Below, piece by piece: positions 1-10,303 of a DNA stretch of 64,000 bases. This DNA is from Opitutaceae bacterium. GTDB lineage: Bacteria; Verrucomicrobiota; Verrucomicrobiia; Opitutales; Opitutaceae. The number at the start of each line of letters is the position of its first letter. Positions within the stretch are counted from its first letter, which is position 1. Below the pieces are notes generated by a model, which worked only from the letters and a program-made list of their open reading frames with translations, was not told the origin of the DNA and did no database searches. The position numbers were made by a program, and so were the translations under genes. The DNA lies in assembly GCA_002694885.1 (NCBI GenBank), contig NZNM01000132.1, positions 1 through 64,000 on the forward strand. Reading direction: 5' to 3'.

Positions 1-66
1 GCTCGGCAGGCGGCCATCACCCAGGAAATTCTGGAAATCGCGGCCGCTACCTCGAGTAATAGCTAA
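1..66 (+). CDS. atpG: F1 ATP synthase gamma subunit, C-terminal end (partial, truncated by window start)
   Basis: Frame 1 reads ARQAAITQEILEIAAATSSNS*, matching the conserved gamma C-terminus (RQAAITxEIxEI), immediately upstream of atpD. Confidence 0.85.
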   Translation, partial: ARQAAITQEILEIAAATSSNS

Positions 67-167
67 TTAAACGAAAAATTAAGAACGAAGATTTAAGAAG
101 TAACTCTACCTGAATTCTCAAATAATCATCAGAAATCCGCTTCTCCATTTTTAATCCTACTTCTTAA

Positions 168-1616
<1,449 letters not shown>

Positions 1617-1664
1617 AGCTTCCAATTAGGAAGTAAGAGTTAAGAATTAAAAAGTGGAAAGCTC

Positions 1665-2024
1665 GTGGCAAAAGAGAAATTGGACTTGCGGGATCGGACA
1701 TTTGAATTCGCTCGGAGGATTGTTCGAATGTACGTCGCGCCTCCTAAATCGACTTTGGCTCAAGTTGTCGGGAAGCAGGTCCTCAGAAGTGGAACATCGG
1801 TGGGGGCAAACTATCGAGAAGCCTTCCGAGCTCGTTCGAGGGCAGAATTCGCAGCCATAATGGGCGATTGCCTAAAAGAGGTTGAATAAACTGATTATTG
1901 TATAGATTTGATAATTGCTGAAGGGATAGTGCCGGAATCGAAAATGACTCAACTCAAGCAAGAAACTTCTGAACTAATCGCCATATTTGTTTCAGCGATC
2001 AAAAGTACCAGGTCTAATACTTAA
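1665..2024 (+). pseudogene. Four-helix bundle protein (23S rRNA intervening-sequence-protein family), interrupted by in-frame TAA at 1887-1889
   Basis: RTFEFARRIVRMYV...LRSGTSVGANYREAFRARSRAEFAAIMGDCLKEVE*TDYCIDLIIAEGIVPESKMTQLKQETSELIAIFVSAIKSTRSNT*; same frame continues through the stop to a full-length ~119 aa product. Confidence 0.8.
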
Positions 2025-2083
2025 TCATGATCTTATAGTCCTGATACTTCGTAACTTTTAACTCTTAAATCTTACTTTATTTT

Positions 2084-2485
2084 GTGAATCTCGAAATCGT
2101 CATACCTGAAGAAAGAGTCTACGAAGATACGATCGACTCGATCGTCATACCGACTAGCTCTGGCGAAATTGATATTCTGCCGGGCCATATCCCTTTGGTT
2201 ACGGAAGTCGAGCCAGGTGAAATTATCGTTTCCAAGTCGGGAGAACGCCAATCCCTTGCCATCAGCAAAGGCTTCGCCCAATGCGTGGGTGAAAAGATAT
2301 CGATCCTTGCTGAAGACGCGATCCATATTGACGAAATCGACGAATCTGCCGTCGAAGACGCCCAGCGACGGGCTGAAGAATCTTTGGCAACCATGGAAAA
2401 GATGTCTGACGAAGAAATCGCTATGCTGGAGAAGCAAATAGCGTACGCCAGAGCTCAGATTATAGTGAAGCGAAAGCAAAAATAG
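2084..2485 (+). CDS. atpC: F1 ATP synthase epsilon subunit (GTG start)
   Basis: 133 aa; MNLEIVIPEERVYEDTIDSIVIPTSSGEIDILPGHIPLVTEVEPGEI. Confidence 0.95.
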   Translation: MNLEIVIPEERVYEDTIDSIVIPTSSGEIDILPGHIPLVTEVEPGEIIVSKSGERQSLAISKGFAQCVGEKISILAEDAIHIDEIDESAVEDAQRRAEESLATMEKMSDEEIAMLEKQIAYARAQIIVKRKQK

Positions 2486-2592
2486 CAGCATAGCTGCCAA
2501 AATCTCTGAAAGTAGTCCAAACACAGGGAAGGAAGTTCTAGTCAAAAAGCTGACCAGGATTTGTTTTCGGATAGAAACCGACCCAATACCGA

Positions 2593-3366
2593 ATGAACTC
2601 TTCTATTAGAAAAAGACTGAGAGCCGGAGAAACGCTCATCGGCAGTTGGATTAATTCGGGAAGCCCGGTAATAGCGGAGCTCATGGCGACTACAGGTTTT
2701 GATTTCCTGTGTATCGATGCGGAACATTCGGCGGTCGATCTACCACAGGTTCAACAGATGTTTCAGGCCATGCACTCTGGCAATCCCAGCTGTGCCAATG
2801 TTGTCCGCCTACACGGAGTTGATTACTCTCTAGTAAAGCGTTATCTGGATGCGGGTGCGGATGGAGTAATCGCTCCGCTCGTTATGAGTCGAGCGGATGC
2901 GGAGTTATTGATCGAAGCGACTAAGTATCCTCCCATGGGCAACCGAGGTGTCGGGTTTTGTCGGGCGAATCAATATGGTTTGAATGTAAAACCGAGTGTC
3001 GATTCGGCCAACGAAAACGTTTTCGTAGCGGTTCAAATTGAGCATGTAGATGCCGTGGGATGCATAGACGATATTTTGGATGTCGAAGGCATCGATGCCG
3101 TGTTTATTGGGCCTTACGATCTGTCCGCATCCATGGGATTGACTGCTCAGTTCGATCATCCCGATTACATTGAGGTTAGAACGCATGTGCTAAATGCCTG
3201 TAGAGCAAAAGGCATTGCCGCTGGCATTCACGTGGTCCCACCGGATGTAGATCTATTTATAGAGCAAAACCGGGAAGGTTATCAACTTATGGCTTACAGC
3301 TTGGACATAACGATGGTCTTGGAAAGTTGTAAGAATGCGTTATCACAAATACGTTCCACGATCTAG
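2593..3366 (+). CDS. HpcH/HpaI family aldolase (class II pyruvate aldolase type)
   Basis: 257 aa; GSWINSGSPVIAELMATTGFDFLCIDAEHSAVD, VRLHGVDYSLVKRYLDAGADGVIAPLV, VQIEHVDAV, FIGPYDLSASMG. Confidence 0.92.
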   Translation: MNSSIRKRLRAGETLIGSWINSGSPVIAELMATTGFDFLCIDAEHSAVDLPQVQQMFQAMHSGNPSCANVVRLHGVDYSLVKRYLDAGADGVIAPLVMSRADAELLIEATKYPPMGNRGVGFCRANQYGLNVKPSVDSANENVFVAVQIEHVDAVGCIDDILDVEGIDAVFIGPYDLSASMGLTAQFDHPDYIEVRTHVLNACRAKGIAAGIHVVPPDVDLFIEQNREGYQLMAYSLDITMVLESCKNALSQIRSTI

Positions 3367-3400
3367 GGCTCCTATAGAACTGCCTCTCTAACCGATAGTC

Positions 3401-4111
3401 ATGTCATATTTCTACAAGACTGTAGCACTTCTGCCAATGAAGGCGCATAGCGCCAGGGTGAGAGGAAAGAATTTCAGGAATTTCGCAGGCAAGCCCTTGT
3501 TTCGTTGGATACTCGATACCTTGCTTTCGGTGGAAGAAATTGAAAAAATTATCATCAATACTGACGCCCGACAGATACTCAAAGAAAACGGTGTAATGGA
3601 TTCGGATCGGGTTTTGATAAGGGATCGAAAGCCGGAGATCTGTGGCGATCATGTGAGCATGAACCTTGTGATCGATGATGACCTTGCTGCAATCGACTCT
3701 AGGACTTTTGTAATGACTCACACGACAAATCCGCTCTTGACTGCAGTGACTATTCGAGAAGCGATTGAGGCTTATCAATTGGGAATTAGAGAGAAGGGAA
3801 AAGACAGCTTGTTTACCGTGAACGAATACCAGACTCGGTTTTATCGTGAAGATGGATCTGCAGTGAATCATGATCCGAACGATCTGCTCCCGACTCAAGA
3901 ATTGGAGCCCTGGTATGAAGAGAATTCTAATCTTTACATCTTTACTAAAGAGTCGTTCAAAAAAACCAACGCTCGAATAGGTGCGAACCCCATACTATTT
4001 CCCACACCTACCTTGGAGTCAGCTGATATTGATAATGCTACCCAGTGGCGGATTGCGGAGATCATTGCTCTGGCGGAAATGCTCGTGCAGACTGCTAACC
4101 CGCCTTCGTAG
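3401..4111 (+). CDS. CMP-N-acetylneuraminate (acylneuraminate) cytidylyltransferase family protein
   Basis: 236 aa; VALLPMKAHSARVRGKNFRNFAGKPLFRWILDTLLS...MTHTTNPLLTAVTIREAIEAY. Confidence 0.88.
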   Translation: MSYFYKTVALLPMKAHSARVRGKNFRNFAGKPLFRWILDTLLSVEEIEKIIINTDARQILKENGVMDSDRVLIRDRKPEICGDHVSMNLVIDDDLAAIDSRTFVMTHTTNPLLTAVTIREAIEAYQLGIREKGKDSLFTVNEYQTRFYREDGSAVNHDPNDLLPTQELEPWYEENSNLYIFTKESFKKTNARIGANPILFPTPTLESADIDNATQWRIAEIIALAEMLVQTANPPS

Positions 4112-4119
4112 TAGTCAGA

Positions 4120-4644
4120 ATGAGCTTTCTCGAATCCATGCGAACCATATTTGGAATGTGTGGTTCGTTGTACCAAAAGCGCCAAAACCAGAAAAGATTC
4201 CATGTGCGCAAGAATCATGGAGTTAAGGATCATTGGCACGTCTTCACGGGCAATGGGCCCCGCCTTAATCAAAATCCCCTGGAGAGGTGGGAGATAGGAT
4301 ACATATTAGGAATCAATGGACGCTTCCTCTTGTATGATGATATTTCCTGGCGGTCCAAATATTACTGCACTTTTAACCACCTTGTAGCGTCCCGCATTTC
4401 ATCGCAGATCGATATCCAATTCCTGCAGTGCCCGGATACATCCGCCATCATGCATGAACGGTACACCGATCTGCAGGATCGTGAGGACATTAATTGGACC
4501 CGAGAAAAATCGCGGGATTACTCCTTGGAGGCGGATGACTATTTTGCCACTAGGTCGATGGATCCCTTGAGAATTTCTAAAACCGTGATTATCAATTGCT
4601 TCGCGATTGAGGTATTCATAGGCACAAATTTGAGGTATTCATAG
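4120..4644 (+). pseudogene. Truncated DUF115/MptE-like protein homologous to the intact 17024..17842 protein
   Basis: HVFTGNGPRLNQNPLE...GINGRFLLYDDISWRSKYYC aligns by eye with VIVVGNGPSLNQHDLDELAGIPSFAANAIYLIFERTNWRPGYYS; ends after ...VFIGTNLRYS* opposite IFLIGCDTDYK, lacking the C-terminal ~third. Confidence 0.6.
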
Positions 4645-4652
4645 GCACAAAT
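4607..4652. repeat. Perfect 23-bp tandem duplication (ttgaggtattcataggcacaaat x2)
   Basis: Direct reading of 4607-4629 and 4630-4652. Confidence 0.95.
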
Positions 4653-4719
4653 CCTATCTATCTCATCCATAGTTGAATGCTCGTATTATTCTTGTATGTT
4701 ATATTAGTGAAATGCCCGT

Positions 4720-5577
4720 TTGATAATAGATTTAACTCGAGGAAGAAGTTCTAATTTTAATGTATTCGAAATTTGGATGACCTACTTAGAGGGACAGAAA
4801 TTATTTTGGAAAGAATTGTTTGGGCAAGCAGATTTGTCTAAACGGATTTTTCTTCATAACTTCTTGGATGTGCACCGACAGCACCGACTTGGATTACTAT
4901 GGGTGATTGTCAATCCCTGTATCCCTTTAATAGTCTATAACTCGATGCAATTCCTAGGGATCTTCAAAGACACAAGCGCAGATATCCCCAGATCCGTTCA
5001 CCTTACGCTAGGTTTGTTGATTTACTACGCGTTTTCAGACGCTTTAAATTCATTTGCGGTATGCCTTCCTCAGAATGGACAGTACATTCTGAGGGGTGGT
5101 GTTTCAAAATTATCGGTGTATACGGGAACTTTTTATGAAGTTCTATCGAACTTCGTTATCATGTTTGTCGCCTTTATCGTTCTCTCTTATTTCGTAGGCT
5201 ACCAAGTCGGTTTGACGGTATTTTATATACCCCTAGTCGGATTAATAGCAATCAGTTTGGGAACATTGTTGGGCGTAATATTAAGCATTTTTTACGTTTA
5301 CTATCGAGACCTTGGAAACATACTTCGAATGTTTACTTTTTATCTGTTATTCGGATCTGGAGTATTCGGTGAAATCGAAGAGACCGGAACCTTTTTCGAT
5401 ATTCTACGCGCGAGCCCCTTGTACAAATTGATATATCAGGGGCGATCAATGCTATTTGAGAGTCAATTCATCATCGATAGTTCCACGCTATATCTATTTG
5501 GAGGATCTGTAGGTCTGTTAATCTTATTTATGGGTTTTTTCATGAGAGGGGAAAAACGTTTAAATGCATTCATCTAA
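4720..5577 (+). CDS. wzm: ABC-2 type polysaccharide export permease (Wzm/KpsM-like)
   Basis: 285 aa multi-TM; KRIFLHNFLDVHRQHRLGLLWVIVNPCIPLIVY; immediately followed by the Wzt-like ATPase. Confidence 0.85.
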   Translation: MIIDLTRGRSSNFNVFEIWMTYLEGQKLFWKELFGQADLSKRIFLHNFLDVHRQHRLGLLWVIVNPCIPLIVYNSMQFLGIFKDTSADIPRSVHLTLGLLIYYAFSDALNSFAVCLPQNGQYILRGGVSKLSVYTGTFYEVLSNFVIMFVAFIVLSYFVGYQVGLTVFYIPLVGLIAISLGTLLGVILSIFYVYYRDLGNILRMFTFYLLFGSGVFGEIEETGTFFDILRASPLYKLIYQGRSMLFESQFIIDSSTLYLFGGSVGLLILFMGFFMRGEKRLNAFI

Positions 5578-6919
5578 GAATAGCCTGGACTGTCTATTAA
5601 CCGTTCGAAACTTATCAAAACGGTTCAACTTGAATCCAGAAAAAGTCAGAAGTACGAGTTTGATTGACGTGCTTCGGCATATGTTTTTGCCCAATCCTGA
5701 ATTTGAGCGAGGATCTGAAGAAAACGAGTTTTGGGCTGTCAAAGATGTTTCCTTTACTTTGAAGAAAGGGGAGTCGCTTGGCGTTATGGGTATGAACGGG
5801 GCAGGCAAAAGTACACTGCTCAAAATGCTCCTTGGCCGACTCGATCAAGATGAGGGAGAAATAGAGATCGCAGGGAAAATCGGGGGGCTTATTGAATTGA
5901 GTGCAGGCATGCACCCCGAGTTGAGCGGTCGAGAGAATATTTACAACAAAGCCCGATTGATGGGCGTACCCAGAAATGAAATACTGGAGCGAATAGATGA
6001 GATTATTGAGTTCGCCGATATCGGCGAGTTTGTCGATTCGCCGGTCAAAACTTACAGCAGCGGTATGCACATCCGGCTGGGCTTTTCTGTTACGGTCTTC
6101 TTCCAGACAGATTTTGTTCTATGCGATGAGGTCCTTGCCGTGGGTGATTTCGATTTTCGTCAGAAATGCCTTAACAAGATCAATCAGCTTAGGAGGGATC
6201 GTGGCTTTGTTCTGGTTTCACACAGTGCGAAAGACATCTCGGTCTTTTGTGATAAGGTCATGGTTCTCCACAAGGGCAGCAGTATATTTTTCGGAGAACC
6301 GGAAAAGGGTATTGAAATCTTCTACAAGTTGGATCGCCACATGGAGGTAAATGAGGCGATGGCTATTTCAAGATCACTACAGGGTGAAACAGAACATGCT
6401 GCCGTCGAATACCATAGCAGCCCTCTCAAGCAGGAAGATGATGCAGAAAGAAGTGAAGACCTGAGCCTGGAAGTTAAGAATGAGCTTTTTTGGCCCGAGT
6501 ATCACAATAAGGATTTGGTAGGCAAATTTGAGATGACCTGGAATCTGCAAAAAAGGGAAGGCAAGTTCATTTATGTTCCAGGATCTAAATTTGTAATGAC
6601 GATTCGATACGTCTTGAAACAAAATATAGATAACGGGCGTATCGGGATTCCCTTCTTTGATGAGCATGGGCAAATGATATTCGGTCCGGATACCAGGCGG
6701 GTGGAAGAACGGTTTCTCCTGAACAACAAGGGCATGAAAGAGATTAGCTTTGATTTACCTAACTTGCCTGTTAACGAAGGCCGATATTGGGTGACCGTAT
6801 CGATATGCGATGATCCAGCCCAAATATTTCGCAAGCACCTGACTTTTTTCGATGTACCCAATGAAACGGGCCAATTTGGAATGATCGAGGTTCCAGACGT
6901 GAATTGGTCTATTGGCTGA
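5564..6919 (+). CDS. wzt: Polysaccharide ABC transporter ATP-binding protein with C-terminal Wzt-like carbohydrate-binding domain
   Basis: 451 aa; Walker A MGMNGAGKSTLLKML, YSSGMHIRLGFSV, VLCDEVLAVGD; ~150 aa C-terminal extension. Confidence 0.92.
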   Translation: MHSSKNSLDCLLTVRNLSKRFNLNPEKVRSTSLIDVLRHMFLPNPEFERGSEENEFWAVKDVSFTLKKGESLGVMGMNGAGKSTLLKMLLGRLDQDEGEIEIAGKIGGLIELSAGMHPELSGRENIYNKARLMGVPRNEILERIDEIIEFADIGEFVDSPVKTYSSGMHIRLGFSVTVFFQTDFVLCDEVLAVGDFDFRQKCLNKINQLRRDRGFVLVSHSAKDISVFCDKVMVLHKGSSIFFGEPEKGIEIFYKLDRHMEVNEAMAISRSLQGETEHAAVEYHSSPLKQEDDAERSEDLSLEVKNELFWPEYHNKDLVGKFEMTWNLQKREGKFIYVPGSKFVMTIRYVLKQNIDNGRIGIPFFDEHGQMIFGPDTRRVEERFLLNNKGMKEISFDLPNLPVNEGRYWVTVSICDDPAQIFRKHLTFFDVPNETGQFGMIEVPDVNWSIG

Positions 6920-7008
6920 GTAGCACCTTCAACTGTCACCTGTGGTGCTTATAAGGATAGCCGGAATAGGAGGTTATAGGGCCTGCCTGCAACTGTTTTT
7001 CGCAGCCT

Positions 7009-9141
7009 CTATACGGATCTTTCCGCCAGGCAGGGAATATATGAGTGCGTAAAGCTATTGAACTTAATCCCCTGTTCCTCGCCGGCGTCTATCATATTGC
7101 TTAGATTATCACAATGGTGGTCATAATAATCCGCATAATTACAATGATCGAAAAATCCGGGATGGAAATTTCGAGCCTCCTGCATAAGGTCTGAAAATTG
7201 GGAAGCTTTGTCATGCTTCCAAAAGTAGTTTTCATCCGGCTTCCTTCCATCACAGCCAAGGATATACAGATCGTTGCTGAGAGTAGCTCCAAGAGGAATC
7301 ATCAAAATAGTCAGGATATTATCGGAACCTCGTACCAGAAGCTGCTGCTTTAAATCGAACCGGTAATCCGTATTTGGATCTTGATGAACACCAATGCTTG
7401 AAGCGTTGAGGAAAGGATATTGGGACGCGAAATTGGGATAAAAGAAAAAGGGCAAGAGGAAAGTCAGGTCATAGTCCAAAATCGCGGTGACCAGGCTTCG
7501 GCGAAAGGATGATGCGTATTTTGACGCACCAAAGTGAAACACCGGATCAGCGGCCACTACGAAGTGCGGCTTAATGTGATCCATGAGCTTCTTGTTGCTA
7601 ATAAGGCTATTGCAGACGATCCGGTAACCGTCAGAAAAGTCATGCTTAATGGCGTCACTTAAAGAGGGGCCTGTGCAAAACAAATAGGACTTTTCGTAAC
7701 TGGGAAGGCTCTTAATCTTGGCTTGTAGCTTCCAAGGCATTTCTTCAGTCATGGATTTCCTTAAGGACCAGGAAAGCTCATGGAGCAGAACGCCATAGCT
7801 AAAGGCTTCCCGTCTCGATTTGTTATTCTTGTCCAGGTTGAAGATTCGAATGTCCTCCAGGTCAGAGATCTGATTTTCTGTTGCTTCAAAGCTCTTCCAA
7901 ATTCCAATCGTCCTGGACTGTGACATCAGGGCCTGCGTTTTTTGCGAGCCGGGCTCTAAAGAGACTACACTGATGTTGTTTTCCATTCCCGATAAGAGGG
8001 ACCTCTGTTCGAGCCTGATTTTTTCTTCGAGTGATGTGCTGATCAGCAATCGGCAGGAAATCTCGCTGGCTGAAGGTATATACCATGCGAGTCGATGAAT
8101 TTGATCTCTCAGGTCCTCCATAGATTCAAACACTGGAAACAGCGTCAAATCGATATTTTTGCCTTGGGGAAGTACCTGTTTGATCTTCGAGGTTTCCGTT
8201 AGCTTTTCCCAATCGGGCAGATGTTTGCTCAAGCCCTTCTCCGCCTCATCCCGATCCAGGTAGTGTCCGCTTAAGAGCTGCAGGATGGCCCGATTCGAGA
8301 AATTATATTTTTTCCAGAGCTCATTTTGCATCGTTTCCAGCTCATTCAAGCGAGCCTCATCGAGATCCTCCTTGGAGAAATTGTCCAGAAAGGATGAAGC
8401 ACCTAGGATCTTTGCTTCCGCATAAGCCGTAATCCATCTGGGGTGTGCGAAACTGAAAAATTTAAGAGAGGCTTTGAGTGAATCAAGAATCTGGATCTCA
8501 CGTTGTGCCACCGATTTTGCATCCTGGTGTAATATTGCGCAGGACAGATCCTCGTCTAGGAAATGAAAACTGGCACCGGAAAATACGAGTTGCATCCAAA
8601 ACTCATAATCCATGCATGACTGGTTTTCTTCGTTGAGAATTCCAGAGTCCGTCAGAATTTCTTTTCGGAAAAATACGGATGGCTGAATGATCCCAACCGA
8701 TCCGGCCAAAGTATATTTTAGCTTCGACGGCTCTGATTGAATCCAGGCTTCTTTTTTCTCTTCGCCCGGAAGTTGTATATAAGCACCCCTGCCGTAAACG
8801 ACGTCGATCTCTGGCCGTTCAGCAAATACCTTCGCGACTACGGTCAAGCTTTCATTGCTTGCATAGAAGTCGTCGGCATTTAACCAGGCCACCATGTCAC
8901 CACTGGCGATCCGGAATCCTTTGTTGATGGCCTCAGATTGCCCAGAGTCAGGTTCGGAAATCCAGAACAAGGGTTTAACCGGATCGAAACTTTTTAAAAT
9001 CGAAACTGAGTTATCTGTGGAACCTCCATCAATGACCACGTGTTCGATGGCATCGTAGTTCTGGGAATCGACGGATTCCAAATTATTCAGAAGAAATGAA
9101 CCCTGGTTATAATTAGGCGTAATAATGGTAAATTTGAGCAT
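7009..9141 (-). CDS. Family 2 glycosyltransferase fused to a C-terminal DUF115/MptE-like domain
   Basis: 710 aa; N-term FTIITPNYNQGSFLLNNLESVDSQNYDAIEHVVIDGGSTDNS; C-term YLFCTGPSLSDAIKHDFSDGYRIVCNSLISNKKLMDHIKPHFVVAADPVFHFG. Confidence 0.8.
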   Translation of the reverse strand: MLKFTIITPNYNQGSFLLNNLESVDSQNYDAIEHVVIDGGSTDNSVSILKSFDPVKPLFWISEPDSGQSEAINKGFRIASGDMVAWLNADDFYASNESLTVVAKVFAERPEIDVVYGRGAYIQLPGEEKKEAWIQSEPSKLKYTLAGSVGIIQPSVFFRKEILTDSGILNEENQSCMDYEFWMQLVFSGASFHFLDEDLSCAILHQDAKSVAQREIQILDSLKASLKFFSFAHPRWITAYAEAKILGASSFLDNFSKEDLDEARLNELETMQNELWKKYNFSNRAILQLLSGHYLDRDEAEKGLSKHLPDWEKLTETSKIKQVLPQGKNIDLTLFPVFESMEDLRDQIHRLAWYIPSASEISCRLLISTSLEEKIRLEQRSLLSGMENNISVVSLEPGSQKTQALMSQSRTIGIWKSFEATENQISDLEDIRIFNLDKNNKSRREAFSYGVLLHELSWSLRKSMTEEMPWKLQAKIKSLPSYEKSYLFCTGPSLSDAIKHDFSDGYRIVCNSLISNKKLMDHIKPHFVVAADPVFHFGASKYASSFRRSLVTAILDYDLTFLLPFFFYPNFASQYPFLNASSIGVHQDPNTDYRFDLKQQLLVRGSDNILTILMIPLGATLSNDLYILGCDGRKPDENYFWKHDKASQFSDLMQEARNFHPGFFDHCNYADYYDHHCDNLSNMIDAGEEQGIKFNSFTHSYIPCLAERSV

Positions 9142-9150
9142 CTTAATAGT

Positions 9151-10257
9151 CTATTCTGTGAGATGCTTTATGTAGCGGGATACAAAGGAGCGTTGTGGCT
9201 CTGAAGATCGTGATTCGAAGAAACGTTTTAAGGCATCCTTTTGTGACTTCCGTATGTCATTCCACTGTTCCATCGGAAGGCTGATGTTTCTCATTACTGT
9301 CCATTTAGTACCGTCTGCGATGGCTTCGGGGTCGGTTAGGTTTAGGAGGTCAAAGCGGACGAGCTCGAGGAGATTTTCCGCTGCTTTGATATTACCATCG
9401 AATATTGCAGATATGCAAGCGAGAAAGGCTTTTTTGGAACGGGTCATCGTCTGGCAAGCGGACCCTAGCCCATAGCTGAAATCTTCCAGTGCTTCAGGGA
9501 CACGGTCATCTCTACCCCATGCCCTCTCGGATACTCTCATGCGATCACAAAAGTCTTCATAGATATGCTTATGGCTGAAGCTGTTGCCGTGCTGCCGATA
9601 TTCCACGAAAGAATCTGGCGAAGACTTGATATAATAACCCAAGCGAGTCATTCGAAGCCACAAATCCCAATCCTCTCCAAATTTAAATGCCTTGTCGAAT
9701 CCACCCAGTTGTTTAAGAATCTGTGTGCGAGAAAATATACAACTGGTGATAAACTTGTTTTCTACAAGATCTGTAAAGTTGATGATCGCCCCCTTGGTTC
9801 CGTTGAGGCCCATCGGTGAGCCGGTGGGATCGACAAGACGAACCAGTGAATAAGCGGCACAGGCAAACGGGTCCGAATTTAGTATCTCTCTTCTGTCTTC
9901 CAAAGAATTGGGAGACATCATGTCATCGGAGTCGAGAAAGGCCAAGTATTCGGTAGTGGCCATTTCAATGCCGATATTCCTTTGTGCTGACGGGCCCAGT
10001 TGTTTCCCGTTTTGCAATAACTTAATCTTGGAGTATCGTCGCGAAAAATCTCGCACAATTTCAGCTGTACGATCCGTGCTGCCGTCGTCTAAGACTAAGA
10101 GCGTCCAGTCAGAAATATTTTGTTGAATAATAGATTCTACGCTTTCCGCGATATAAGCCTCTGCATTGTATGCGGGCATCACGATAGTAATTTCGTCTTT
10201 TCTCAACTCCGTCCCGGAGAGTTTTTTATTATTTCTGTTCCTAAAAAAGTTAAACAC
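9151..10257 (-). CDS. Family 2 glycosyltransferase
   Basis: 368 aa; ITIVMPAYNAEAYIAESVESIIQQNISDWTLLVLDDGSTDRT. Confidence 0.9.
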   Translation of the reverse strand: MFNFFRNRNNKKLSGTELRKDEITIVMPAYNAEAYIAESVESIIQQNISDWTLLVLDDGSTDRTAEIVRDFSRRYSKIKLLQNGKQLGPSAQRNIGIEMATTEYLAFLDSDDMMSPNSLEDRREILNSDPFACAAYSLVRLVDPTGSPMGLNGTKGAIINFTDLVENKFITSCIFSRTQILKQLGGFDKAFKFGEDWDLWLRMTRLGYYIKSSPDSFVEYRQHGNSFSHKHIYEDFCDRMRVSERAWGRDDRVPEALEDFSYGLGSACQTMTRSKKAFLACISAIFDGNIKAAENLLELVRFDLLNLTDPEAIADGTKWTVMRNISLPMEQWNDIRKSQKDALKRFFESRSSEPQRSFVSRYIKHLTE

Positions 10258-10303
10258 TTCGAATATGTAATTAGTAGACTCCCATGTCTGTTGAGTGAAC
10301 TCG

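Noticed and set aside
2072-2545. 157-aa minus-strand ORF opposite atpC
   Set aside because: Fully antisense to a clearly conserved gene; shadow ORF with no recognisable domain.
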